A stretch of 64,000 nucleotides of DNA from an uncultured Planctomycetota bacterium. Its GTDB lineage: Bacteria; Planctomycetota; Phycisphaerae; Sedimentisphaerales; UBA12454. This document shows positions 27,544 through 37,400 of this stretch, in pieces. Each line of letters opens with the position of its first letter. Positions within the stretch are counted from its first letter, which is position 1. The notes under the pieces were generated by a model. The model was not told the DNA's origin. It made no database searches and saw only the letters and a program-made list of their open reading frames with translations. The position numbers and the translations under genes are program-made. The stretch is taken from assembly GCA_903847315.1 (NCBI GenBank), contig CAINDG010000013.1, positions 89,672 to 153,671 on the forward strand, written 5' to 3'.

Positions 27544-28395
27544 TTACTCAAAATCGCTGTTGTAATCCGGCTTGCCGTCGTCGCTGTCGTAGCTGATTGA
27601 GTCGGATTTTTCATCCTTGAACTCGAATCGGCTGATTTTCTCAGCCTTTTTTGTATTGCTGTCGATGGTTACAATAATGCCGTTAAGTCTTAAATCCTCC
27701 GTTGCTATTTCAAACGGGCAGGGCATTCTTGTTCGGAAGTTTTTCAAAACGGATTCGATTTTTCTGCCCAGTACCGAATGATGAGCGCCGGTCATTCCAA
27801 TATCTGTTATATATCCGGTGCCCTTGGGCAGAATTTTTTCATCAGCCGTAACGACGTGTGTATGCGTTCCGAATACGCAGCTTACTCTTCCGTCGAGATA
27901 ATAGCCCATTGAAACTTTTTCGCTTGTCGCTTCCGCGTGCATCTCCACGATGACAATATCGGCCTGCTGTTCGAGTTTCGGCAAAAGTGCGTCGATGCAG
28001 TCGTAAGGGCTGTCGGCCGGTTTCATAAATACTCTGCCGATGAGCGGCACAACGGCAATGACAGGGCCTTTCTCGCATTTGTATATTGCGAAGCATTTGC
28101 CGGCGGCGTGTGCCGAAAAATTGGCCGGCCGGGCGATGTTATCGTTTTTCTCCAGAACCGCGATTATATCTTTCTTTTTGAATACATGGTCGCCCAGCGT
28201 AATCATATTAACGCCGTATTTCAGGAGCTTGTCGTAAATCTGGTATGTAAGGCCTGAGCCGCCTGCCGAATTTTCAGCATTGGCTATGACGCAGTCGATA
28301 TTATGCTGCTCTATGATTGCGCCGAGGTTGTCAGCCACGATTCTTTTCCCCGGCCTTCCGACTATATCGCCGATACATAGTATATTTAGTTTCAT
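27544..28395 (-). CDS. YmdB-type metallophosphoesterase (TIGR00282 family)
   Basis: ATG 28395 gives 283 residues. Metal-binding motifs are present: LCIGDIVGRPG (D), NAENSAGGSGL (N-A-E-N), TLGDHVF (G-D-H), IVEMHAEATSEK (H-A-E) and FGTHTHVVTADE (G-T-H-T-H), followed by YITDIGMTG. The family includes Bacillus YmdB, a phosphodiesterase active on 2',3'-cyclic nucleotides and reported to act with RNase Y. It lies 80 bases downstream of the RNase Y gene on the same strand, repeating the well-known neighbourhood. A short acidic tail (SDSISYDSDDGK) follows the conserved domain. Confidence 0.92.
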   Translation of the reverse strand: MKLNILCIGDIVGRPGKRIVADNLGAIIEQHNIDCVIANAENSAGGSGLTYQIYDKLLKYGVNMITLGDHVFKKKDIIAVLEKNDNIARPANFSAHAAGKCFAIYKCEKGPVIAVVPLIGRVFMKPADSPYDCIDALLPKLEQQADIVIVEMHAEATSEKVSMGYYLDGRVSCVFGTHTHVVTADEKILPKGTGYITDIGMTGAHHSVLGRKIESVLKNFRTRMPCPFEIATEDLRLNGIIVTIDSNTKKAEKISRFEFKDEKSDSISYDSDDGKPDYNSDFE

Positions 28396-28433
28396 TTGCA
28401 AAACTTCCGTTTTTTATTTCGTCATTCGTGAAT

Positions 28434-28470
28434 CGCAATACGAGATACGCTTCACGAGATACGCTTCACT
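28434..28470 (+). repeat. 37-bp dispersed repeat, copy A
   Basis: CGCAATACGAGATACGCTTC followed by a tandem second unit ACGAGATACGCTTCACT. It matches the reverse complement of 45859-45896 at about 36 of 38 positions. It sits in the gap between the RNase Y and YmdB-type genes. An internal 14-base unit (gagatacgcttcac) is repeated twice. Confidence 0.7.
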
Positions 28471-28475
28471 TCCGT

Positions 28476-30056
28476 TTACCTCGCGTATTCAATGCAGCGA
28501 ACTTCCCGCAGCAGCGTAACCTTTATTTCGCCCGGATAAGTCAATTCTTCTTCGATTTTCTTGGCGATATCGCGGGCCATTTTCGTCGCACAGCCGTCAT
28601 CGACGTTCTGTGCGTTGACAATTATGCGTATTTCCCTACCGGCCTGAATTGCGTAGCAATTTTCGACGCCGGGGAACTGATTTGCGATTTCTTCGAGTTT
28701 TTCGAGTCTCTTGATATATCTTTCGAGAGTTTCACGTCTGGCGCCCGGCCTTGAAGCGCTGATAGCATCCGCGGCGGCGACAAGCGGCGTGTAAGGATTA
28801 TCTGCTGGGATATCGCCGTGATGGGCCGCGACTGCGTTAAGCACTATCGGCGACTCGTTGAATCTCTTGAGATAATTTGCGCCGATTGCCGGATGCCCGC
28901 CTTCTACTTCATGGTCCATCGCCTTGCCGATATCGTGCAGGAATCCCGCTCTTCGCGCGATTGAACCGTCAAGCCCGAGTTCGTCCGCCATTACCTGCGC
29001 CAAGAATGCCACTTCAACGCTGTGTCTCAGAACGTTTTGTCCGTAGCTCGTCCTGTAGTTCAGCGTTCCTATTTCCATAAGGATTTTATTGTTAAGTCCT
29101 CTTACGTCCACTTCGACCGAGGCCTCTTTGCCGACCTGCATAACTTTTTCCAGGACATCTTTTTTGGTCTGCGCCACAAGCTCTTCGATTCTGCTCGGAT
29201 GTATCCTGCCGTCCTGTATAAGTTTTTCCATCGCTTGTCTGGCGACTTCTCTTCTTATCGGATTAAATCCGCTGATAACGATAACGCCCGGCGTGTCATC
29301 GACGATGACATCTACTCCGGTCGCTTTTTCGAATGAGCGGATGTTTCTGCCTTCTCTGCCGATGATTCTGCCTTTCATATCGTCGCTTGGTATATCGATT
29401 GTCGAGACCGTTACTTCGCAGGTCTGGTCGGCGGCGAATCTCTGGATGGCTGAACTTATAATTTCCCTGCCTTTGTCTTCAGCAGCCTCCTGCATCTCTT
29501 CCATTTTGCGCTGGATGATGGAACTCATTTCCTGTTCGCATTCATCTTCGAGTTTTTTAAGAAGGAGCTGTTTGGCTTCTTCGGCGTTCATCGCGGAAAT
29601 TTTCAAAAGCTGATTTTTCTGCTGGGCGACTATGCCGGAGATTTCCTTTTCTTTCTCATCGAGCTGATGAGTGCGGTTTTTGAGGTTGTTTTCCATCTGC
29701 TGCAATGCCTTTTCCCGCTGGCCGAGCAGTTCATTCTGTCTGTCGATTGCGTCTTCGTGCTTGGCTAATCGTTTTTCAGCCTCGCGGACTTCCGCCTTGG
29801 CCTGGTTGATTTCTGCGGTGAACTCCTCTTTTTTCCTTAAGGTTTCCGCAGTCGCTTCGAGACGGGCTATCCTGATAATATCGTCAGATTCTTTTTTAGC
29901 GTTTTCTATCTGCTTTTGCAGATTTTGTTTCAGGTTGGTTGTTTTTATTGTGGAAACGATTTTACTGATGACGATTGTCAATACTGCTCCGATTATCGCC
30001 GCTGAGATTGCGATTATCGGTGCGCTGCCGATTTCCGCCAGAGTTAGAGTAAACAT
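28476..30056 (-). CDS. rny: Ribonuclease Y
   Basis: 526 residues, full length for the family. An N-terminal membrane anchor ([20 protein letters not shown]) is followed by a long coiled coil (about residues 35-200), a KH domain ([20 protein letters not shown]) and an HD domain ([20 protein letters not shown], then [14 protein letters not shown]). RNase Y starts decay of many mRNAs at the membrane. The YmdB-type phosphoesterase gene follows downstream, as in Firmicutes. Confidence 0.96.
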   Translation of the reverse strand: MFTLTLAEIGSAPIIAISAAIIGAVLTIVISKIVSTIKTTNLKQNLQKQIENAKKESDDIIRIARLEATAETLRKKEEFTAEINQAKAEVREAEKRLAKHEDAIDRQNELLGQREKALQQMENNLKNRTHQLDEKEKEISGIVAQQKNQLLKISAMNAEEAKQLLLKKLEDECEQEMSSIIQRKMEEMQEAAEDKGREIISSAIQRFAADQTCEVTVSTIDIPSDDMKGRIIGREGRNIRSFEKATGVDVIVDDTPGVIVISGFNPIRREVARQAMEKLIQDGRIHPSRIEELVAQTKKDVLEKVMQVGKEASVEVDVRGLNNKILMEIGTLNYRTSYGQNVLRHSVEVAFLAQVMADELGLDGSIARRAGFLHDIGKAMDHEVEGGHPAIGANYLKRFNESPIVLNAVAAHHGDIPADNPYTPLVAAADAISASRPGARRETLERYIKRLEKLEEIANQFPGVENCYAIQAGREIRIIVNAQNVDDGCATKMARDIAKKIEEELTYPGEIKVTLLREVRCIEYAR

Positions 30057-30796
30057 CTTTAGTGCCTTTCAAGTACGGTTTTATTTACAGTTTTTTGGCG
30101 GGTAACGCGGGCACAACCTCTAAGTGTTGCAGAAGAAATGTTAAGAATCGAAATCCTTTTCTGAGTTTTTAGGCAAAACGAAAAATCTCAATTAAAAGGT
30201 TTGATAAAAACCTTTTGTTTTTGACCTTTCTTTTCTTTCCTGGTTTCTAAAGTAATAACCATGCCTGTCAAACAATTCATTTTTTTTAAGTAAAGATTTC
30301 TTTTCTTTTTATTCACCGTCTTTCCGCTGATGACGACTTGAGACTTTTTCTTCTCTATCGCCGTCTTCTCCGGCTTTACGGTGCTTGTGTAACATTTACT
30401 TCATTATTTGAGCTTTCGCTCAGCCTTTTTCGTTATCCGCCGCAAACCACACAGTTTGCATTGCTTCTAACAATATGTATGATACGTATTTGCCGCCGGC
30501 AAATCAAGTCCGATTATTACGGCAGGAAGGCCTCTGACTTTCTTAATGTCTTTACACGCAAGTCGTTACGGCAATATTTTTTTTATTTTTTAACCCCCAG
30601 ACCCCGGCATTTTTTTGACCCACGGGAAGAATAATTACCCTAACTTATTGCAGGATATAATTTTAAGAAATATGCGGCCGGATATAATATTTTATTTTAA
30701 AAAGATATTTGTTGTCAATAGCTCAAAATAATCGTAATATAGCCCAAAATATGTATTAAAATTTGGAATTGTTGCATAGCGGGCGTTGAAAGAGCA
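30057..30796. other. Long gene-free region upstream of rny and the FabK-like gene
   Basis: About 740 bases between divergent genes, AT-rich with several T-runs. I see no credible coding frame and no recognisable structural RNA (no tmRNA, RNase P or SRP signature). One hairpin is clear: AAAAGGTTT (30194-30202) with AAACCTTTT (30208-30216), loop gataa, followed by GTTTTT, which would act as a plus-strand terminator. The rest presumably holds the two promoters. Confidence 0.5.
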
Positions 30797-30847
30797 AAAT
30801 TGCCTGACGTTAATAGGAGTTTCAATACCTACCATTAACGGCAATTT
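30797..30847 (+). promoter_or_regulatory. Bulged stem-loop just upstream of the FabK-like gene
   Basis: AAATTGC (30797-30803) pairs with GCAATTT (30841-30847) and CGTTAAT (30808-30814) pairs with ATTAACG (30834-30840), with a four-base bulge on the left strand and a possible inner AGG/CCT pairing. The structure ends about 40 bases before the likely start codon at 30890. It could be a 5'UTR control element or a two-sided operator. No known riboswitch family was recognised. Confidence 0.5.
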
Positions 30848-30889
30848 CTTATAGTACAGATGTTTGTTAATTTAATTAAGGTATTTATG

Positions 30890-31984
30890 CGATTCAACAA
30901 CATACCTGCTTTGAAAATCGGGAACTTAACTATTAGTCCGCCGATTATTCAAGGCGGAATGGGCATTCGGGTATCGGGGGCAAGTCTCGCTTCTGCTGTT
31001 GCCAATACTGGCTGCGCAGGAGTTATTGCCAGTACCGGAATAGGCTATTTCGAAAATTATAAGGGCGGGGATTTAGTAAAGTTTAACAGCGAAGCATTAA
31101 TAACCGAAATCAGAAAAGCTCGAAGTCTTACCAAGGGCATAATCGGCGTCAACATAATGGTTGCTCTTTCTGATTATGAGCATCTCGTGGAAACCGCGGT
31201 AGAAGAAAATGTTGATATGATAATTGCCGGCGCAGGCCTGCCGCTTGATTTGCCAAGGTTCCTTAACGGAAAAGATGTTAAACTGATTCCAATTGTCTCT
31301 TCAGCCAGGGCATTGCAAATCATTTGCAAAAGATGGCAGGGACATTTCAATAAACTTCCCGATGCTGTAGTTGTGGAAGGCGTTCACGCAGGCGGCCATT
31401 TGGGCTATTCCTATGAAAGCGTCACGGAGAATACGGCTCTTTCAGTTGAGAAAATAGTTGAAGAAGTAATTATCGTTGCCAATTCTTTCAAACCTGCAAT
31501 ACCTGTAATTGCGGCAGGCGGAATTTGGGACGGTGCCGATATCGCTCGTTTTCTCAAAATGGGCGCTTCAGGCGTTCAGATGGCGACGCGTTTTGTATGC
31601 ACCGATGAATGTGATGTCCATCCCAACTTTAAGCAGGCCTATTTAAATGCCAAACCCGGGGACATAACAATTATCAAAAGTCCCGTCGGTTTGCCGGGCA
31701 GGGTTATAAACAACAAATTTGTTGAAAAAATCAAGAAGGGCCTGACTATGCCTTTCAAATGCAGTTATAAATGCCTTAGGACCTGTGATCCTGAAAAAGC
31801 TCCGTATTGCATAGCAAAGGTTCTGGCAAACTCTGCGAATGGACTGTTGGAAGAATCTTTCGCCTTCGCCGGCTCAAACGCCGTCAGATGCGATGAAATC
31901 ATATCTGTAAAAGCACTTGTTGAAAAGCTGACTGAGGAATTAAGTGCAGCTCTCGCCGGTGAAAAAGTAAAATCCCGCACCTAA
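30890..31984 (+). CDS. Nitronate monooxygenase / FabK-like FMN enzyme
   Basis: The ATG at 30890 (MRFNNIPALKIG) has an AAGG site and is preferred over 30860; the product is about 364 residues. TIM-barrel FMN enzyme of the 2-nitropropane dioxygenase group: IIQGGMGIRVSG at the N-terminus, VVVEGVHAGGHLGYS with the conserved His, and IPVIAAGGIWDGADIARFLK with GASGVQMATRF for FMN phosphate binding. The cysteine-bearing tail CSYKCLRTCDPEKAPYC is typical of relatives in anaerobes. Activity may be nitronate oxidation or enoyl-ACP reduction (FabK); the sequence alone does not decide. Confidence 0.85.
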   Translation, partial: RFNNIPALKIGNLTISPPIIQGGMGIRVSGASLASAVANTGCAGVIASTGIGYFENYKGGDLVKFNSEALITEIRKARSLTKGIIGVNIMVALSDYEHLVETAVEENVDMIIAGAGLPLDLPRFLNGKDVKLIPIVSSARALQIICKRWQGHFNKLPDAVVVEGVHAGGHLGYSYESVTENTALSVEKIVEEVIIVANSFKPAIPVIAAGGIWDGADIARFLKMGASGVQMATRFVCTDECDVHPNFKQAYLNAKPGDITIIKSPVGLPGRVINNKFVEKIKKGLTMPFKCSYKCLRTCDPEKAPYCIAKVLANSANGLLEESFAFAGSNAVRCDEIISVKALVEKLTEELSAALAGEKVKSRT

Positions 31985-32010
31985 AATTATTTAAATGCGG
32001 GATTTTGTTT
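31969..32010 (+). terminator. Rho-independent terminator overlapping the FabK-like gene stop
   Basis: AAAATCCCGCA (31969-31979) pairs perfectly with TGCGGGATTTT (31996-32006), then GTTT. The stem begins inside the last codons of the plus-strand gene. The symmetric A- and T-runs mean it may also serve the convergent gene at 32032. Confidence 0.85.
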
Positions 32011-32031
32011 GCCTCTGCAATTCTTTTACTT

Positions 32032-32904
32032 TTACTTCGGACTTTCAATCTCAAGCACTACACGGAATCCGATATGCGACTGATTAGCTTTTGGTCCGCG
32101 ATCATTTCTATCCGCTGACCGGCATTTATATGCGTATTCGTTCCACGCTCCGCCTCTGATTACACGGTCTCCGCCGTCTGTTTGCGGCCCCTTGGGGTCA
32201 ATGGACGGTGTTACTTTATAATAATCTTCGTTGTAAATATCATTGCACCATTCCCACACATTGCCGTGCATATCATACAATCCGAATGCGTTAGGCGGAT
32301 AAGAACCGACAACACAAGTCCTGTCTAAATATTTGCCGATAATGCCGTCCGCGTAAGGTTTTTCCGCGTCGTAGTTGGCGACATCCGAATCGAGCGTCGT
32401 TCCCGTATTAAACGCCGTTGTTGTCCCTGCTCTGCATGCGTATTCCCATTCCGCTTCTGTCGGCAGTCTGAATTTCATTCCTGTTTTATCCGACAGCTTT
32501 TTCAAAAATCTCATCGCCTCATACCAGCTGACATTTTCGACCGGCAGTTTATCCCCGCCGAACTTGCTCGGATTTTCGCTCATAATGGTTCTGTATTGTA
32601 TCTGGGTCACTTCAAACTTGCCGATGTAAAACGCTTTCGTCAGTTTGATATGATGCTGAGCCTCATCGGAATCCCTTTTGAGTTCTTCCATAGGTGAGCC
32701 CATCTCGAATTCGCCTGCCGGAATAAATACTACTACCATATTTACCTCATTGCCGAGGTCGATAGTTTTCGTCAGTGGCAAATTAGCGGCATCGGCGGCC
32801 TTTTTCTGCTGAATTGTTGCCGGCGACGCTTCCTTGATTTTTTCCACCGCCACGACGACAGCCGCGATTGACAAAATCAAAATTAGAGCCATTATTTTTT
32901 TCAT
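32032..32904 (-). CDS. Secreted SUMF1/FGE-sulfatase-domain protein
   Basis: 290 residues. Signal peptide MKKIMALILILSIAAVVVA, then the SUMF1 fold: MVVVFIPAGEFEMGSPMEE, FYIGKFEVTQIQY, PVENVSWYEAMRF, FRLPTEAEWEYACRAGTTT, GLYDMHGNVWEWCNDIY and RVIRGGAWNEYAYKCRSADR. True formylglycine-generating enzymes need a Cys pair near the last motif; here I see one Cys at CRSADR. A non-FGE role, as in many bacterial SUMF1 proteins (ligand binding or sensing), is therefore more likely. It is exported, and its neighbours are also secreted proteins. Confidence 0.87.
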   Translation of the reverse strand: MKKIMALILILSIAAVVVAVEKIKEASPATIQQKKAADAANLPLTKTIDLGNEVNMVVVFIPAGEFEMGSPMEELKRDSDEAQHHIKLTKAFYIGKFEVTQIQYRTIMSENPSKFGGDKLPVENVSWYEAMRFLKKLSDKTGMKFRLPTEAEWEYACRAGTTTAFNTGTTLDSDVANYDAEKPYADGIIGKYLDRTCVVGSYPPNAFGLYDMHGNVWEWCNDIYNEDYYKVTPSIDPKGPQTDGGDRVIRGGAWNEYAYKCRSADRNDRGPKANQSHIGFRVVLEIESPK

Positions 32905-33027
32905 TTTTACTCTCCTTAAAAATCATCCCATTTTTTTATCAGCCGTAAAGGTATGATGGCTGCGCCAAATAGTATCAATGACACAGCCATCAGTTCAATC
33001 TTAAATTTTAAATCTTAAATTTTAAAT

Positions 33028-34137
33028 TTATTTCGCCGGTGCCGCTGGCGCAGCTGGTGCCGCTGGCGCAACAGGTGCCGCTGGTGCAGTAGGTGCAGCA
33101 ACGGGTGCTGCCGGTTTCGCAGGCGCGACTGGTATTACCGCTGGCGCTCCAGTGCGGTTAAACTGCATCGCAATACTGTTACCGCTGCCGCCTTTGTAAG
33201 TCAATTTATAATAGTAGCCCGCTCCTGCCCAGTTCACAGCCACTTCAGCGCCTTCCGCTGCGGGCTTACCGTTGACCGTATCGAAAGTATTGCTTACCGG
33301 TCCGCCTTGATTATCGACAAGAAGGATATCTGTCTTTGGCGGTGCGCCGATAGCGCTAACTGCCAGCTTAGTTGTGGAGCCTGCACCGACCATATCGAGA
33401 AAAACGCCTTCTGCGGCACGAATCGGGCTTACGCCGTTGGCATCGATTTTAAATTCGAGCGTTCCGGTTCCCTCGCTTTTTTTACCATCGCTTCCGACGT
33501 ACAGTTTTTTAAAGCTTATATTGGCGCCTTTGCCTGATACTGTGAATGTTCCTTCGCAGGGCCCGAATTTGCCGGTTCCACCTACATACAGATTGCCTTT
33601 TGGATTTGTGGCAGAGTATGTTATAGTTCCGCCGCTGATGGTGTAATAGCCTGTTCCGTTATTTGGATTATTATCACTAGTGCCGGCTCGTCCCAACATA
33701 AGGTTGTCGCCCAGGTTTACGATTCCTCCGGTTTGAACTACGCTGCCCGCTGCGCCTGTCAATGCACCGCCGCCGGACCCGACGCGAAACTCGCCTATGC
33801 CGAGGTATGCGCCTTTTACTATTTCAAGTTTTGGTGCGCTGGCGGCATCGGTTCCGCCGGCTAAACTTAGTTTGCATATATAATTGCCGGCGTTGCTATC
33901 TATTGTGCACACCAATTTAGGCTTGGCGATTTTTATTTCCTGCTCAGCCAAACCCGGCCCTGGCGGCAGTTTGGTTGGCGGCTTATTCCAATATGCGTCA
34001 CTCCATTTTCCTGTCCCTGCCGGATGATTAGCGTCTCCTGCTGCTGCGCCTTGCCAGTTGCCCAGAGTCACTGAAAATCCATTGCTGGCAACAAGAACTA
34101 TTACTAATACTATTGCACTTAACAACTTAGCTTTCAT
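33028..34137 (-). CDS. Secreted beta-repeat protein with Ala/Pro-rich tail
   Basis: 369 residues. Signal peptide (SAIVLVIVLVASNGFSVTLG), then a glycine- and threonine-rich body with short repeating beta strands (VVQTGGIVNLGDNLMLGRAG, GYYTISGGTITYSA, GNLYVGGTGK), as in planctomycete autotransporter-like or pectin-lyase-like exported proteins. The last 45 or so residues are low-complexity Ala/Pro/Val repeats, which look like a cell-wall-spanning or flexible linker, although no anchor follows. There is no PEP-CTERM tail. Function unknown. Confidence 0.7.
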   Translation of the reverse strand: MKAKLLSAIVLVIVLVASNGFSVTLGNWQGAAAGDANHPAGTGKWSDAYWNKPPTKLPPGPGLAEQEIKIAKPKLVCTIDSNAGNYICKLSLAGGTDAASAPKLEIVKGAYLGIGEFRVGSGGGALTGAAGSVVQTGGIVNLGDNLMLGRAGTSDNNPNNGTGYYTISGGTITYSATNPKGNLYVGGTGKFGPCEGTFTVSGKGANISFKKLYVGSDGKKSEGTGTLEFKIDANGVSPIRAAEGVFLDMVGAGSTTKLAVSAIGAPPKTDILLVDNQGGPVSNTFDTVNGKPAAEGAEVAVNWAGAGYYYKLTYKGGSGNSIAMQFNRTGAPAVIPVAPAKPAAPVAAPTAPAAPVAPAAPAAPAAPAK

Positions 34138-34463
34138 CTTTTTACTCCTAAAAATTAAAATTAATGTTTTTTTACAAGGCGATTATTCTCCCAAATGTAG
34201 GTCTAAAAAACAAGATAATTATTGTATTATCAATTTTGTTTAGCCCCCAGTTTTACTGGGGGTTCAGAGCCCCGAATGTTAATGAGGGGTAATCCCGTAA
34301 CCGTTTAACGTAAATCGTAACGAGCATCGCAACCGTTACCGTTTTACGTTATTTTTCACCTGCCTGTCCTGAGTTTATCGAAGGGGTGCAGGGTTAGCCC
34401 CGCCTCTCCCGACAAGGCCAGGGATAAATCCGGCATTTATCGGGAAAGGCAGGTGCCGCATTA
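34138..34463. other. Intergenic region with hairpins and a MITE-like inverted-repeat unit
   Basis: Two elements are visible. CCCCCAGT-ttt-ACTGGGGG (34244-34262) is a perfect 8-bp stem, possibly the end of the upstream minus-strand transcript. CACCTGCCT (34357-34365) and AGGCAGGTG (34447-34455) bound a 99-bp unit that contains 'tcctgagtttatcgaagg', a variant of a short repeat also seen inside the YkgJ gene at 54.47 kb. No gene is seen. Confidence 0.55.
34357..34455. repeat. MITE-like 99-bp unit with 9-bp terminal inverted repeats
   Basis: CACCTGCCT and AGGCAGGTG are exact reverse complements at the ends. The interior is GC-rich with internal pairings (agccccgcc, cgggaaaggc) and carries the dispersed TCCTGAG...TCGAAGG motif. 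No coding capacity. The resemblance to miniature non-autonomous elements is structural only. Confidence 0.5.
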
Positions 34464-37400
34464 TTATTGTCGCTTTAGCAGAATAATATAATCAGCAATC
34501 GTTTTCCTGATTTGCGTAAACACCTCATAGTCATTGGAATCATGGGGGACAGAAATGTCCTTCAGTATCGACTTGTAATAACCAAGTTCATCAGCGCTTC
34601 CTACATAATGACTATAGTGGTTCGGGTCTATCGCTGATTTGAGTTGAGCGAGATAATTGTTAGCGTCAGTTACGTTCGAGTCATTCCAATCGGCGGTGGC
34701 AAGAATATTTTTCAAGGTAGCGATATACTTCGCGTCCTTTATGCCCTCACGAATCCCTTCTATACCGCCGATTGTCGGCAGTAATTTCCCGCTCCATGTC
34801 GGATATGCATACATAAAATCTGGAGACACAGAGGGCAAGTCAGCCATTGGGTCTGAATCAAAATCATTGTAAGTATCATTTGTCCCAAAACCAAATTTAT
34901 AATCAAAAACGATTTTTGCATCAGTTGCAAAGGCAAATAACCCATGTAAAAATCTGTTATACACTGGATTACGTATTTGTGAATAATGGGTGGTGTAATA
35001 GCCGAGATGACCATGATAATTCGGGTCTTGATGTCTTTTATAGCCTATGCCTTGATGATCGCCTGAGAGCGTCCATATCTTATAATCAACCAAGTTGGTC
35101 AGCGGCGGTATATTACCATCAGGTGTATTAATGTCGTAAATACCATGCGGACAGTTCTCATCACAATTAGTATAATATGTTACTGCAGTCTCTGGTACAT
35201 AATTTGGTTCATTGATATCAGGATGCACATAATTTGAATCTTTAATTATGTTGGCCAAACGGTCGGCAATAATTCTCCAACATGCATTACTACTTGGTTC
35301 ATCGACGAGGAAGAAAATAAATTTAACATTATATTTGCGGCCCATTTTAATATATTCTTCAACCAATTTCCCAAATGGAGTTGCAAAATCAGGGTCGCTA
35401 AGATGATCATATAAGTTTACATCGAATATACTAAGCGTTGAGTGCGTAACTATCTGGTATATTGGATAAACAGCATACCACTCATCCAGCCAAAGCATAA
35501 CTGTGTTTTTTACAAATCCTTTTGCTATTGCTCTGATGAAACTCTTTTCAAAATCGTTAGTATCAAAGACAACATTGTGTGAATTATTCGGATATTCACT
35601 GATACCAATGCGGCTGATTAAACCCTCACAGCTAATAAACGGATCAAAACCTGTTTCGGCGACGGCGCCATACATTACCTCTTTGTTGCTTGACAGGTAC
35701 TCGTTTATAACTACTGGATAGGAACATTTGGGCGAATCAAGTGTGAAATTATAAATATTAACATCGATTGGAACGTGTACATCAGGCTCTCCGTTTCTTT
35801 TGATAGTAACTTGGCCTTTATACAAACCGGCTGCCAGGTTAGGATCTTTATGTGGTATATGAATTTTCAGCCAGATACTTTCCGAAGTATTAGGTTCGAC
35901 TGATAAGCTATTAAATTCTTCGATACGGTCTGGAAGCAAAGCATAGCTGTATATAGACAAAAAGTCGACGAGTCGTTTCTCGTCATAAATCACATGGTAA
36001 GCCGTTATATTGGAATTCGTAATAACTGAATTGCCATTAGTAAGATTGGATGTGGTAATACTTAAATTAGATATTCCATTTTTTGAATAAATGGAAAAAC
36101 TCACAGGTTCGACTTCACCCCAGGCGCTAAAGGTACTTATTTTGTTTGGCTCATTAATATCTGGTTTTGTGTGTTGATAGACAGGCTTCATAATATCACG
36201 AACAAAAACCACCAGGTTTGAATCCGTATAACTGGGATTGCTCGGATTGTTCGCCGGCATTTCAATTTCGTAAAAACCTCTCATTTCTTTTTGTTTTCTT
36301 GTTAATGCCTCGTAGTCTGCCTGTGAAATTGCCCTTAAGCTGATATAGTTGATTGAAATTCCACCTGAACCTCCTGGCGAATATATCTTTATGGTAAACT
36401 TACCATCAATTGCCCGCAGAAGCTGAAAATCACTTTTTTGGAAGGCATATTGGATGTATTTCCATTTGCCGTCTTTGCAGTCGCCGAGATGAGCGATAAA
36501 ATAATCCCGGTCATTGGGATCTGTAATTCCATAGTTAGGGTCTGGGTTTATATGTCCTATCTTCGATCTTATGGAAAAACCTGATCCAATATTAGCACCG
36601 TCGTTCGCGAACGTATCTTTATACATTATTTCTAAAAGCATAGGTGTCAACGGCAGGCCATTTGCGTCATTGGGAGCAACATTGAAAGCCGGAAATTCTA
36701 TGACCATAGTTCTGTCTCCGATAGTTGTCCGGTAGGAAATGTTTTCATCATTGGAATCAGTCTGTGGCGTTCCCATTGCTCCATTAATATCATTCCAGTG
36801 ATAACCTGTGCTGGCATAAAAACCGGAGTAACCGTTTATCCAATCAGTATTTATTTCTGTGCCTCCGAAATTCACTGTCTCTGCCACGTTAGGTTTATTT
36901 TCAATACCATATGGCGGCAGATAATCTATTTCTTCAACCAAACTAAAATCGTCCCACCATGCCGTACCTGAACATACAGCGGGGCTATAAAATGTGACGT
37001 TAAGATTCTTTGTATTCTTATTTCTTATTGCTCTAAGGCCGCCATAAGGTGTCCACGGTACTAATCCCGGCGACTGAATTTCCCAGCCGTAGTTTGATAA
37101 AACAGTACCATTCGCATCCAACTCAAACCAGTAAACATCGCTCCTGTTTATACGAGATTGACATTTTGTCCAGCAGTTGAGTTTATAACTATGGCCAAAC
37201 GTAACGGGAATCGGCTCTGTAAACCCCAAATTCCAGTTGTTAACATTACCAATAAATTTCCATGAATGACTTCCGCTGTGTGTTTCACTGGTATCTATCG
37301 AGGCTGAATACACTTGTGCTTTTAGCCAGTGCAACGGCGTGCCTTGGGCATCGGTTCCATCCTCAAAATCGGGATTCTTTATAAGATTGATATTGTGTAG

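Noticed and set aside
30338-30634. 98-residue plus-strand ORF in the rny upstream gap
   Set aside because: Arg/Phe-rich, low-complexity translation of T-rich DNA with no start signal.
32032-32904. True formylglycine-generating enzyme for sulfatases
   Set aside because: Only one of the expected Cys pair is visible and no sulfatase gene is near; annotated only as a SUMF1-domain protein.
33028-33160. Ala/Pro repeats as a mobile repeat
   Set aside because: It is a low-complexity protein tail in frame with a secreted protein; no terminal repeats at the DNA level.
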